From Elephas maximus indicus (lineage: Eukaryota; Chordata; Mammalia; Proboscidea; Elephantidae), in contig NC_064831.1 in NCBI RefSeq assembly GCF_024166365.1, positions 25,844,768 through 25,908,767 on the forward strand: a stretch of 64,000 nt of DNA, given 5' to 3'. The position numbers and the translations under genes were made by a program. The number at the start of each line of letters is the position of its first letter. Position 1 is the first letter of the stretch. Below, one piece after another: positions 34,293 through 47,260 of this stretch. The notes under the pieces are model-generated. The model made no database searches. It was not told the origin of the DNA and was given only the letters and a program-made list of their open reading frames with translations.

Positions 34293-35574
34293 GGTAGGGT
34301 TAGGTATGATTGGGGGTTCAGTGTGTATGCATCTGTGGTTAAGGCTTAGGGCAAAGTTTCGGGTTAGCTTCAGCGTTTGGAGTTTAAGGTTAGGTTTAGG
34401 GCTAGGGTTTGGAATTAGTATTAGGGTTTAGTGTTACAGTTAGTGTTAGCATTCAGGGTTTAGGCTTAGAAGTTAGGATGTTTGGTTTAGGGTTAGGATT
34501 AGGATGCTAGGGTTAGGGTTAGAGGATTAGTCTCAGAAAGTTGTGGGTAGAGAATTAGGGTTAGAGAGTTAAGGTTAGGGTTAGAAATGATAGGTTTACA
34601 TTGTTAGGGTCAGGGTTAAAGGCTTATGGTAAGAGGATTAGGGTTAGTAGATAAGGGTTACAGTAGGATTCAGGTTGGATGGTTTAGGTTTGGGTTAAAG
34701 TTTTATAGCAAGGATTCCAGTGTTAGGATTTTGTGGTTATGTTTAAGGTTAGGATTTTTATGGTTAGTGTTGGGATTAGAATTATAGTTAAGAGCTTAGT
34801 GTTTATGGGTTAAGGATTAGGGCTAGTGTGTAGGGTTTAGGGTTAGGGTTTAGGTCAGGATGTGACCTAGGTTCAGTGTCATGGACTGGGTTTAGGGTCT
34901 AGGGTTATGGCTAGGGATTAAAGTTTAGGGGTCTGAGTTGGTGTGTGGCATTTTTCGTGTATGGTCAGGACCAATTTCTAGGGACTAGGTTGTAGCAGCT
35001 GGTGTTTGGGTTAGGGTTAGAGTATTAGTGTTAGAATTTAGATTTAGGGCTTAGGATTAAGATGAGATTTAGTGTTTATGATTTATGGTTAGGATTAGGG
35101 TCTAGGATTCTTGGTTGATGGCGAGGTTTAGTACAAGGGTGATGATCCCAGTGCTGTCGAGTCGATTCCGACTCATAGCGACCCTGTAAGACAGAAGGGT
35201 GGTGATAATGATGACAAATTAGAGATGTCAGTGATTGGTATTAGATTTAGGGGTTAGATATTATGGTCAGGGTTGGGTAGGGTTTAGTGTTTACCACTTG
35301 TGTTTAGGATTAAGATGAAGATGAGGTTAGGGGTTAGGGTGAGGGTTTAGCATGATTGTGATGGTTAGGGTTACAGCTAGGGTCACAGTCAGTGTTTGGT
35401 GTTAGTGTCAGTGTTAGTGGTGAAGGTGATGGTGAAGGGTGAATGATTAGGGTGAGTGTTATGGTGGGTTACAGTTAGGGTTAGATGTTTGTATGGTTAG
35501 GGTTAGAATAGAGTTAGAGTTAGGCTTAGAGGGTTATAGTTAGGGTTAGATAGTTACCATTAGTATTAGAGGGA
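34293..35574 (+). repeat. Degenerate telomere-like (TTAGGG)n repeats
   Basis: About 1.28 kb is dominated by TTAGGG and close variants (TTTAGGG, TTAGTG, TTAGGT, TTAGAG), all on the plus strand. Runs such as 'tagggttagggttagag' persist. G-strand orientation implies that the original chromosome end, if there was one, lay toward higher coordinates. A SINE fragment interrupts it. Confidence 0.85.
35147..35194 (-). mobile_element. AfroSINE 3' end, severely 5'-truncated
   Basis: Only about 48 bases of the reversed tail remain ('gtcgagtcgattccgactca'). AAGGGTGATGAT (35135-35146) and AAGGGTGGTGAT (35195-35206) flank it, a 12-bp duplication with one mismatch. It inserted into the telomere-like repeat. 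Confidence 0.85.
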
Positions 35575-36012
35575 TGTTGTTGTTAGGTGCCATTGAGTTG
35601 GCTCTGACTCATAGCGACCCCATGTACAACAGAATGAAACAATGCCCAGTCCTGCACCATCCTCCCAATCATTGTGCTTGAGCCTATTTGTTGCAGCCAC
35701 TGTGTCAACCCATTTCTTTGAGTATCTTCCTCTTTTTTGCTGACCTTCTGCCTTAAAAAGAATTATGTCCTTCTCCAGGGACTGATTCCTTCTGATAACA
35801 TGACCAAAGTATGTGAAACGTAGTCTCACCATCCTTGCTTTTAAGGAGTATTCTGGTTGTACTTCTTCCAAGACAGATTTTTTTCATTCTTTTGGCAGTC
35901 CATAGTATATTCAATATTCTTCACCAACACCACAATTCAAAGGCTTCAATTTTTCTTTGGTTTTCCTTATTTAATTTCCAGCTTTTGCATGCATATGAGG
36001 TGATTGAAAACA
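35575..36012 (-). mobile_element. RTE LINE 3' fragment
   Basis: It starts at left with TGTTGTTGTTAGGTGCC. The minus-strand peptide LRFTYFGHVIRRNQSLEKDI is readable. It ends near 'gcatatgaggtgattg'. Confidence 0.88.
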
Positions 36013-37282
36013 CAGAACAGGTTGGACTCACTACTCTCAGACAATCCCTGTAAAACCAAACTATACTTAATTATTGAAACTGAACTGGAAACCTAAGTTT
36101 TCCTTATCTCTGGGAGGTCTCATAGGCGGTTCTGTCTCTAGACTTTCTCCTTGATGGCAAAGGTAGAGTCTGTACAGTCACTAGGCACCATGGTGTACCT
36201 AGATTAATGCTGAGGGCCAAATGGAAAGATCAATATGGACACCTAAGGGAAACTTACCTTGTTTTTGAGGTAGACCCTGATTATTTATGGGATTTTTTTC
36301 AGCTGTGTCCAGAAACTTGGGACACATTGATTAGGTCAATACACAGGTTGACCTCAACGTGCTGAGTAGGGTCTTATTGAGGGTAGTCTTAAAATGAGCT
36401 GCATCAGACAAATTAAATGTATTTAGTCCCAGTCCCTGTTGGTGAGAGTAATCAGAGTGATAAATTATATGATAGTCATGGGACTAGAATCTAAAATGGT
36501 GTAGAAATGGCAAATGGATATTGCTGAGTCTCCTCCATGGGAACCTCACTTTTTTTTTTTTAATGTCTTTTGTGCCAGGGTATTAAAAGCTTTTGCCCTG
36601 AACTGTCTTTTTACTGATGCTTATATGATAAATAGCCTTGGAAGACAGAGTTAGAAATAAAGATAATGTCTCCCTTTGAAGTTAAAGTCTTGCAGGTGTT
36701 CTAACAGCCTCTTTTAAAACAGGTGTATGGTAACGTTATTCAGCTATATGCATCCTCTCCCTAATGGCATCAGCTTTGCTCTTCCCTGAAGCATGCTGGG
36801 GATGAATTCGGAACAGACTCGGGCTAAGGTACAAGGCTGGGAGTGGTATGACTGGACCAGTGGCCAAGGCCGAGGAATGCCTTAGCAACAAGGAAAACAT
36901 CTGGGCCTGCATGTGAAGTCCCTGGGAACACTTACTGCCCAAGGACATGGGAGAAAAACGATGAGCCTTGGTCCCAGCTGGAATGGTATATAGGCTTGTG
37001 TCCCTTGCTAGGTGGTTGTGGAAAATACTCCAGCTGGCCACCACTGGAGGGCAGCTGCTTGCCCGTGTAAGTAAGTTTCCCTGAACTCACGAATCTGGAA
37101 ACAGCTACATGTCAGTTCTTCGGATTATCTGCCAGAATGCACAGGAGGGTCTTTCCTTGCTGGAGCTGTCCCCCGACAACAGGCATTTCCCAAGTTCAAG
37201 GTTCCTCAGATGGGATGCAAGCCCACTGCGTGTGCAGCATCTGCCTAGGCATTTCTGTCTGGCCCCAATGGATATTGGGGGG
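36013..37282. other. Gene-free, possibly LTR-derived
   Basis: No gene is supported. A TATA-like 'ggtatataggc' near 36985 and a following 'gtaagtaagtttccctgaa' suggest an old LTR that may continue past the MaLR LTR at 37283. The family is unknown. Confidence 0.35.
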
Positions 37283-37699
37283 TGTCTCAGTTACTTAGTG
37301 CTGCTGTATCAGAAATGCCATAAGTGGGTAACTTTAACAAACAAATTTATTTTCTCACAGCTGGAAAGATATAAGTCCAAATTCAGGGCACTGGATGTAG
37401 GGGAAGACTTTCTCTCTCTGTCAGCTCTGGGGGGAAGGTCCTTGTCTCTTTTCAGCTTCTGTTCCTTGACTCTTTGGAGATTTCAGTGTGACATCAGTCT
37501 TCCCATTTTTCTTTGCTTGTGTCTGTGCGTAATCCTCTCCTTTTATATCTAAAAAGTGATTGGCTTAAACATACCCTACACCGACATGGCCCCATTAACA
37601 TAACAAGAAAGACCCTATGCCCAAACAGGATTACATCCACATGTATAGGGACAAGATTTCCAACACGTATTTCTAGGTGAGACAATTCAGTCCATATTA
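37283..37699 (-). mobile_element. Solo MaLR-type LTR
   Basis: It opens TGTCTCAGTTACTTAG, has 'aatttattttctcacagctg' and closes 'acaattcagtccatatta'. The flanks GGGGG (37278-37282) and GAGGG (37700-37704) are a plausible 5-bp duplication. Confidence 0.82.
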
Positions 37700-37704
37700 G
37701 AGGG

Positions 37705-40469
37705 TCAAGGGAAACTTGTAAGAAGATGTAACTAATGCTGCCTGCTGTGCCACAGGTAATTAAATTCTTTGTCTCTGACCCAAGAATCTCCTGTATTCTA
37801 TCACATCTCTGAAACCATGGCATCCTAACTCACTGGCCTGCAAGTAGGGCAAAATCTCAGACTCTTTATAGTTCTTGACAGTTACCAAAGGTGTATACGT
37901 TACTAAACCCTGGAAGGTGGGTCCTTATCCAGCATGCTCCAACTTGCTAGTTATCTGGACCCTGGTCTTTTAGAAAGTAACTTCGTCAAAATGTGCAGAG
38001 CAAGGAGCCAGGAGGAAGTTCCTCAGATCCGACTTCCCGAGCTATGGGGAAGCAGGGCTTATATGATTTGGGATAGTAAGATGGTGGTCGTGCAGGTGTA
38101 CTAGGGAGGGAAAATTTAGAAGGTGGCCAGGAAACAGGAGGTGATGTAGTTCCACTTGGATCTCTTGCTTCAGAATAGGGTCCCAGTGCTGATTTTCCTT
38201 GATTCATTCCACCTGTCGCTGTGTCCCCTGCTCAAGTCAGTTAGTGGTCACAGCTGGCCCTTCTGTGCATGGGTGTGGGCCAAATCTGGCTTGGGCTACT
38301 TTAAGGACCAATGGAAAGCTACTGGCATTCGTAGGATCAGGTTACATATATGTTTGTGAAATTGCTCATTAGGGCTGCAATTATGCTAAAAAAGAGTGCT
38401 TACCAACTGTTTTTTCAAGTTAGGATAGGTTTAAGTGTGAAGGCTGAGGAATGGTCATGGGAGACCAGAGGTTCTCTAATAAAATGGGAGAAGTATGTAA
38501 AGGTTGGGGAGAGATGGAGCCTGACATAGAGTGGGACTTGCAGGGCAGGGCACTTAATATGTTGATGGAGAAGATTCAAGAGCCATCAGGGGCAGAGGAC
38601 CTGAGAAAAGACTGCGGGAGGAAAAGAATTACCATGAAACTTAATTGAACATTTTCCATAGGATGTACTAGCACCTTTCCCTGTCTTTCACACTTTTAGT
38701 ATCTTTAATAAAAGCCACATGATGAATAAGACACTTTTAAAAAGTAGACTATTTTGAGGAAACCTGGCAGGGGGTCAGAGTTCTATGTCTGGGTAAATGT
38801 AAGGCAAAGGCAGATTTTACAGAAAATTCTGAGGTGAGGGCAGAGAAAATCATGAAAGTATAAATCTGTGGGAATTGGCAAGTATTTCTAAGAAATCACC
38901 TAACTTCCAAGATTGTGGAACTGATGGGGTCAATACTAAGATTTCCATCAGGCAAGTACAGACCCAGGTGGTACCTAGGTGGTTACATGTGGAATATATA
39001 CAGTTATCCCCAGTTTACATGTACGAAATGGGAAGATGAAGGGGAATGGAGGGATAAATTTGGCCCAGGATGGGTTTGAGGAGGGGTCCCTCCATGTTCC
39101 ACTTCTCTGTGATTCAGACCTGGAACTTAGTCTGGAAGACTGTGTCAGTGTCCGGGTTCCTGATGCAGTCGTTCATGTCATATTCCTCCTGGGGAATCAT
39201 ATGTGCGCTCCTGGCTGAGCTGAAGCTCAACTGTGTGTGAAAATGATTCCATTTTCTATTTCCTGTAGGGACTGAAGATCCCCATTCTGTTTATCAACCA
39301 CCTACCAAAGAATTTTTACCAATAGTTGTGGAAAAAGAGACATGTGCATAAGTAAGGAAATCCTAGACCCGGCCCACCACATGGACTGACCCTGGCCTGT
39401 TCTTCTTTCCACTTTACTACGTCAAGTATGTTGGCGCGGAGACACATCTGAGGTGTGGACCCCCAGAAGATATTAGAACATCATCCTTCTAGAGAAGCAG
39501 TTTGAGCATAGCCGAGCAGAGCAGGAGTCAGGACCAAGGCTTCTGCCCAAAGCCAAAGATTTATCTGTATGGTAGAGGACTCAGTGGTATTATCTAAAAC
39601 AGTGCTTCCTGGGGCCTGGAGGAGAGTATTAAGAGAGTGCTAGATTTCTGTGTTCATCAGTCACATCCCCACATCAGGGTCTCTGAGCCAAGCCTCTGTA
39701 ATAAGGCTGATCTGAAGATCAGCGTGGAGCTCTGGAAGCCTTTGGTCACATGTGAAAGACAAAGCTCTGGCCTGAGGGAGGTTCTTCTCTGGTGGAGCAT
39801 CATGCCCTGTGGGTCTAAGGCGCTGTGTCCTTCCTCAGCAGAGGGCTACTGACTGAAATATCAGTGAAGGTTCACATACAGAAACCCTTTGTGTTTGGTT
39901 CTCCCAAAACGAAAATATGGAATATTTTTATTCATTGTGAAAATAAGTAACACGGAAGGTACCTCCATTGCTTTATTACAGAAAGAGTATTCATGATGGT
40001 TAAAAACAGCTATTTTCCTAGTCTTTTCTTTTAGCATCAATGCACACCGCCCCCTGGTGGATGGACAGCACAGGAACTGGGAGATTGTCCCAGTTTCTGA
40101 CCCTCTTGCTATGACCGTCCCTCTGAGGACTCTTCTCTAGGACGGATGGGCTCCAGGAGCTGCTATGCACAGAGACCGTGGACCTGGAACCTCACAGAAA
40201 GGAGAGATTGAGGGTAAACCTTAGACAGCTAAGGGTTGAACAGGTGACCCTTTCATTTCAGTGCTCCCAACAGTTCTCAGAGCTTCCATGTTCCTGGATC
40301 TGTTACATAATAAGTTGCAAATTGCTTCCCACTTAGGCATTTGCCATTACCTTTACTGACGACGTTTCCTGCCTATAATTGTTTCCTAAGTCTGTACAGT
40401 AAAATCCATTGGCCCTTACCTCTATTAATTTTCTCCAGGTTTATATCATATTTAGAGACGTTTATTTTC
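37705..40469. other. Long gene-free stretch
   Basis: There is no supported gene. 37860-38380 has LTR-like features on the minus strand ('atataagccctgcttcccc' near 38055) but no family I can name. The ORFs here (for example 38451-38648, 38979-39218, 39637-39852) are short and without recognisable domains. The rest looks like unique or very old repeat sequence. Confidence 0.4.
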
Positions 40470-40590
40470 TGCAACAATGGGCTCAGGCATAACAACAACT
40501 GTGCAGACAGGTGCAGGACCAGGGCAGTGTTTCCTACTGTTGTACATAGGGTTGCTATGAGTCAGCACCGATTCGATGGCAATTAGTGAC
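40470..40590 (+). mobile_element. RTE/AfroSINE 3' terminal fragment
   Basis: 'ctgcaacaatgggctcaggc' to 'tgagtcagcaccgattcgat' matches the last ~120 bases of RTE. It is too short to tell LINE from SINE. Confidence 0.7.
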
Positions 40591-40654
40591 AACTTTTCTG
40601 AACTTACAAAGGAATCCATCCATGTCTTATAGTGCTTGCATGTTTCCATTTTTT

Positions 40655-40960
40655 TAATCATGTATATTTCTTTTATTGTGGTAAATATACATGTAATGTA
40701 ACATTTGCCATTTCAACACTCTTCACAGGTACGATGCAGTCAATCGAGTGTGTTCCTCATGACGTCTAACAATCACCAGGACCATTTCTACATTTTTCCA
40801 TCACCCGTAACAGCAGCTCAGTATCCTCCAAGCACTGAGTTCCCCTTTCCACCTCTCTTCTCTCTTCCCTGGTAATCACTAATAAATTTAGGCCTGCATA
40901 TACTTTTATGTGACTTTTATCTTGCTATTATACATAAAGAAATACTCATCAAAAATATAA
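40655..40960 (-). mobile_element. Old L1 3' UTR-like fragment
   Basis: 'ttattgtggtaaatatacat', 'aacatttgccatttcaac' and a later C/T-rich part resemble the reversed 3' UTR of ancient mammalian L1 subfamilies. Confidence 0.55.
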
Positions 40961-41079
40961 GAATATTCATCCCTCAACCCCCAGTTATTGATTTTTCCCA
41001 GTGTAGTTTTTATTGAGCATTGTTTCTTATACACTGGTGTGTCTCTCACTGCTCTTCCCCCCAGGATTTTAATCTATTC

Positions 41080-41336
41080 ACAAGTCACTACAACACCCCT
41101 GTAAGGACAGCGGATGTCAGACGGTGCCAAGATGAATTCACTGCAACAGCCACAGAGAATTCAGAGACACTGCACCTGCAATAACAGCTTTTAATATCAA
41201 CAGAAGATGAAGTAACACAGGAAGACATAACTGCAGAAGTGCATAGGGCGCGGTCCGGGAAAGTCCCACCGCCAAACGCACTCACTCTCGTGAAAAGACA
41301 TGCTCAGTCTTCCCAATAAGCACTATTCTCAGCAGA
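41080..41336 (-). other. LTR-like flank of the satellite array
   Basis: On the minus strand, downstream of the satellite, come a kappa-B-like site, a GC-rich 'ggaccgcgccctatgcac', an ATTAAA signal at about 41190 and a U5-like stretch. This is the order of an LTR promoter, R and U5. No matching TG/CA ends or duplication were found, so it may be another kind of sequence. Confidence 0.35.
41257..41267. promoter_or_regulatory. Kappa-B-like site GGGAAAGTCCC
   Basis: On the minus strand this reads GGGACTTTCCC, matching the NF-kB consensus. It sits about 70 bases from the array. The match is by sequence only. Confidence 0.4.
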
Positions 41337-44300
41337 TACGAGTCAGGTTAAATGGAAGGGATATCGGGAACAGGACACAAGTCAGGATGAAGGTGAGGGA
41401 TGTCGGGAACAGGACACAAGTCAGGATGAAGGTCAGGGATATTGGGAACAGGACACAACTCAGGATAAACGTCAACAATATCCGGAACAGGACACAACTC
41501 AGGATAAACGTCAACAATATCCGGAACAGGACACAACTCAGGATACACGTCAGGGATATCGGGAACAGGACACAACTCGGGACAAATGTCAGAGATATCG
41601 GAACAGGACACAACTCAGGCTAAACATCAGGGATATCGGGAAGAGGATACAAATCAGGATAAGCTTCAGGCATATCTGAACAGAACTCAAATCAGGATAA
41701 AACTCAGGGATATCGGGAACAGGAAATAAGATAAAAGTCAGGGATATCAAAACAGGACTCAAATCGGTAAACGTCAGGGATATAGGGAACAGGACACAAG
41801 TCAGGGTAAACGTCAGGGATATTGGGAATAGGGCACAACTCAGGATAAACGTCAGGGATATCGGGAACAGGACACAATGCAGGATAAAAGTCAACGATAT
41901 CGGGAACAGGACACAACTCAGGATAAACGTCGGGGATATCGGAAAGAGGACACAAATCAGGATAAGCTTCAAGCATATCTGAACAGAACTAAAATCAGGA
42001 TAAACGTCACGGATTTCAGGAACAGGAAACAACTCAGGATAAACGTCAGGGATATCGGGAACAGGACAAAAGTCAGGATAAACGTCAGGGATATCAGGAC
42101 AGGACACGACTCAGGATAAGCGTCAGGGATATCGGAAACAGGACAAAAATCAGGATAAACATCAGGGATATCGGAAACAAGACACAACTTGGGACGAATG
42201 TCAGAGATGGAGAACAGGACACAACTCAGGATAAACATCAGGGATGTCAGGAACAGGACACAAGTCAGGATAAAAGTCAGGGATATCGGGAACAGAACAC
42301 AACACAGTATAAAGTCAGGGGTATCAGAAACAGGACACAAGCCAGGATAAACGTCAGGGATATAGGGAACAGGACACAAGTCAGGATAAAAGGCAGGGAT
42401 ATCGGGAACAGGACACAACTAAGGATAACCGTCAGGGATATCGGGAACAGGACACCACTCAGGATAAACGTCAGGGATATCAGGAACAGGACACAAGTCA
42501 GGAAAAACGTCAGGGATATCGGGAACACGACACAAATCAGGATACACAACACGGATATAGGGAACAAGACACAGCTCAGGATAAGCGTCAAAGATATCGG
42601 GACTAGGACACAACTCAGGATAAACGTCAGGGATATCGGGAACAGAACAGAACTCAGGATAAATGTAAGGGATATCAGAAACAGGAGACAACTCAGGATA
42701 AACGTCAGGGATAGCGAGAGCACCACACAACTCAGTATAAACGCACGGGATATCGGGAACAGGACACAACTCGGGGTAAATGTCAGAGATATCAGGAACG
42801 GGACACAATTCAGGATAAAAGATAGGGACATCGGGATGAGAACACAAATCAGGATAAGCGTCAGGCACATCGGAACAGGACTCAAATCAGGGTAAATGTC
42901 AGGGATATCGGGAACAGGACACAAGTCAGGATAAACGTCAGGGATATCGGGAACAGGACACAAATCAGGATAAACGTCAGGGATATCGGGAACAGAACAC
43001 AATTCAAGATAAACATCAGGGATATCAGCAACAGGACACAATTCAGGATAAACGTCAGGGATATTCGGAATAGAACAAAACTCAGGATAAACGCCAGGGA
43101 TATCGGGAATAGGACACAACTCGGGATAAACGTCAGAGGTATCAGGAACAGGAAGCAACTCATGATAAAAGTCAGGGATGTCGGGAACAGGACACACGTC
43201 AGGAAAAACGTCAGGGATACCGGGAACAGGACAGAACTCAGGAAAAACGTCAGGGATATCGAGACCAGGACAAACCTCCCTATAAATGTCATGGATATCC
43301 GCAACAGGACTCAAGTCAGGATAAACGTCAGAGATATAGGGAACAGGACACAATTCAGGATAAACCTCAAGGATATCGGGAACAGGACACAACTCAGGAT
43401 AAACCTCAAGGATAGGGAGAACACGACACAACTCAGTATAAACGCAAGGGGTATTGGGAAGTGGACACAACTCAGGATAAACGTCAACGATATCGGGAAC
43501 AGGACACAATTCCGGATAAACGACAGGGTTATCGGGAAGAGGACACAAATCAGGATAAGCGTCAGGCATATCGGAACAGGACTCAAATCAGGGTAAACGT
43601 CAGGGATATCGGGAACAGCACACAACTCAAGATAAACCTCAGAGATATCAAGAACAGGACACAACTCAGGGTAAACGTCAGGGATATCGGCAACAGGATA
43701 CAAGTCAGGAAAAACCTAAGGGATATCGGGAACAAGGCACAAGTCAGGATAAACGTCAAGGATATCGGGAACAGGAAACAACTCAGGAAAAACGATAGGG
43801 ATATCGGCAACAAAACACACCTCAGGATAAAAGTCAGGGATATCGGGAACAGGACACAACTCAGGATAAAAGTCAGGGATAGCGAGAACATGACACAACT
43901 CAGTATAAACGCAAGGGATATTGGGAACAGGACACAACTCAGGATAAACGTCACCGATATCGGGAAGAGGACACAACTCGGGAAAAATATCTGAGATATC
44001 GGGAAGAGAACACAACTCAGGATAATCGTCAGGCATATGGGGAAGAGTACACAAATCAGGATAAGCGTCAGGCATATCTGAACAGGACTCAAATCAGGAT
44101 AAAGGTCAGTGAGTCGGGAACACGACACAACTCAAGATAAATGTCAGATATATCAGGAACAGGACACACCTCATGGTAAATGTCAGGGATATCGGGAACA
44201 GGACAGAACTCAGGATAAACGTAAGGGATATCAGAAACAGGAGACAACTCAGGATAAAAGTCAGGGATAGCGAGAGCACCACACAACTCAGTATAAACGC

Positions 44301-45963
44301 AAGGGATATCGGGAACAGGACACAACTCGGGATAAATGTCAGAGATATCAGGAACAGGACACAATTCAGGATAAACGACAGGGACATAGGGATGAGAACA
44401 CAAATCAGGATAAGCGTCAGGCATATCAGAACAGACCACAAATCAGGATAAAGGTCAGGGATATCGGCAACAGGACACAAGTCAGGAAAAGCCTCAGAGA
44501 TATCAGGAACAAGGCACAAGTCAGGATAAACGACAGGGATATCGTTAACAGGACACAACTCAGGATAAACGTCAGGGATGTCAGGAAGAAGACACAAGTC
44601 AGGATAAACGTCAGGGATATCGGGAACACGACCTATCTCAGGATAAACGTCAGGGGTAGCGAGAAAAGGACAGAACTCAGGATAAACGCGAGGCATATCG
44701 AGAACAGGGTACACCTCAGGATAAACGTCAGAGATATCGGGAAGAGGACACATGTCACGATAAACGTCAGGGATATCAGAACAGGACTCAACTCAAAAAA
44801 ACGTCAGGAATTTGGAACCAGGAAACAATTCAGGATAAAAGTCAGGGATATCAGAAACAGAAGATAACTCAGTAAAAATAAAAGTCAGGGATATCGGGAA
44901 CAGGACACAACTCAAGATAAACGTCAGGGATATCGGGAACAAGGCACAAGTCAGGATAAACGTCAGGGATATCGGGAACAACACAACTCAGGATAAAAGT
45001 CAGGGATGTCGGGAACAGGACAGAAGTCAGGATAAACATCAGGGATCTGGAACAGGACACAACTCAGGATAAACGTCAGAAATATCGGGAACAGGGCTCA
45101 ATTCAGGATAAACGACAGGGATATCGGGAAGAGGACACAAATCAAGATAATGGTCAGGCATATCGGAACACGACTCAAATCAGGAAAAACATAAGAGATA
45201 TCTTGAACAGGACACAACTCAAGATAAACTTCAGAGATTTCAAGAACAGGACACAACTCAGGGTAAACGTCAGGGATATCGGCAACAGGACACAAGTCGG
45301 GAAAAACCTCAGGGATATCGGGAACAAGGCACAAATCAGGATAAACGTCAGGGATATCGGAAACAAGGCACAAGTCAGGATAAAGGTCAGGGATATCGGG
45401 AACAGGACAAAACTCAGGAAAGACAACAGGGATATCGGGAACAAAACACAACTCAGGATAAAGTCAGGGATGTCGGGAACAGGACAGAAGTCAGGATAAA
45501 CATCAGGGATATCGGGAACAGGATACAACTCAGGATAAACGTCAGGGATATTGGGAACAAGACACAACTCAGTATAAACGTCAGGGATATCGGGAAGAGG
45601 ACACAAATCAGGAAAGCATCATGAATATCGGAACAGGGCTCAAATCAGGGTAAACGTCAGGGATATCGGGAACAGGACACAACTCAAGATAAACTTCCGA
45701 GATATCAAGAACAGGACCCAACTCAGGGTAAATGTCAGGTATATCGGGAACAGGACACAAGTCAAGATAAACATCAGGGATATCGGGAAAATGACACAAC
45801 TCAGGATAAACGTCAGGGATTTTGGGAACAGAACACAACTCAGGATAAGCTTCAGGGATATCGGGAACAGGACATAACTTAGGGTACACAACACAGATAT
45901 ATGGAACAGGACACAATTCAGGATAGACGTCAGGGATATCGGGAACAGGACACAACTCACTTT

Positions 45964-46285
45964 AAACGTCAGGGATATCAGAAATAGAACACAACTCAGT
46001 ACAAATAAAAGTCAGGGATATCGGGAACAGGACACAGCTCAGGATAAACGTCAGACATATCAGGAACAGGACACAACTCAGGATAAACGTCAAGGAAAGC
46101 GAGAACACAACACAATCAGTAAAAACGCAAGGGATATCGGGAACAGGACACAACTCAGGATAAACGTCAGGGATAACGGGAACAGGACAAATCCGGATAA
46201 GCATCAGGCATATCAGAGCAGCACTCAAATCAGGATAAATATGAGGGATATCGGGAACATGACACAACTCAAGATAAACGTCAGA
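45964..46285 (+). repeat. Satellite block, copy 1 of a ~320-bp duplication
   Basis: It shares rare variants in the same order with 46936-47260: 'cagaaatagaacacaactc', 'cagtacaaataaaagtcagg', 'gtcaaggaaagcgagaacac', 'cagggataacgggaac'. The offset is 972 bp, about 25 monomers. Confidence 0.85.
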
Positions 46286-46935
46286 TATATCAGGAACAGG
46301 ACACAACTCAGGGCAAACATCAGGTATATCCGGAACAGGACACATCTCAGGAGAAACGTCAGATATATCAGGAACAGAGAACAACTCAGTAAAAATAAGT
46401 CAGGGATATCGGGAACTGGGCACAATTCAGGATAAACGACAGGGATATCGGGAAGAGGACACAAATCAGGATAAGCGTCAGGCATATTGGAACAGGACTC
46501 AAATCAGTATAAATGTCAGGGATATGGGGAACAGGACACAACTCAAGATAAACCTCAGAGATATCAAGAACAGGACATAACTTAGGGTAAACGCGAGGCA
46601 TATCGAGAACAGGATACACCTGAGGATAAACGTCAGGGATATCGGGAAGAGGACACATGTCACGATAAAGGTCAGGGATATCGGAAACAGGACACAACTC
46701 GGGATGAAGTCAGGGATATAAGAACAGGACTCAATTCAAGGAAAACGTCAGGGATTCGAGAACAGAACACAACTCAGGGTAAACGTCAGGGACATCGGCA
46801 TCAGGACAAAAGTCAGGAAAAACCTCAGGGATATCGGGAACAAGGCCCAAGTCAGGATAAACGTCAGGGATATCGGAAACAGGACTCAACTCAAGAAAAA
46901 CGCCAGGGATTCGGGAACAGGACACAACTCAGTAT

Positions 46936-47260
46936 AAACGTCAGGGATATCAGAAATAGAACACAACTCAGTACAAATAAAAGTCAGGGATATCGGGAAC
47001 ACGACACAGCTCAGGATAAACGTCAGACATATCAGGAACAGGACACAACTCAGGATAAACGTCAAGGAAAGCGAGAACACGACACAATCAGTATAAACGC
47101 AAGGGATATCGGGAACAGGACACAACTGAGGATAAACGTCAGGGATAACGGGAACGGGACACAAATCAGGATAAGCATCAGGCATATCTGAACAGCACTC
47201 AAATCAGGATAAATATCAGGGATATCGGGAACACGACACAACTCAAGATAAACGTCAGAT
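46936..47260 (+). repeat. Satellite block, copy 2 of the ~320-bp duplication
   Basis: Partner of 45964-46285, with only scattered single-base differences. Confidence 0.85.

Noticed and set aside
34293-35574. True terminal telomere
   Set aside because: The repeats are highly degenerate and other sequence continues on both sides.
38451-38648. Small ORF MVMGDQRFSNKMGE... as a possible exon
   Set aside because: No recognisable domain, splice context or neighbouring exon.
42277-43569. 430-codon minus-strand ORF and dozens of similar ORFs in 41.3-64 kb
   Set aside because: They are by-products of a 39-bp monomer that is open in four frames. They change repeat phase at indels, overlap each other on both strands and have no non-repeat domain.
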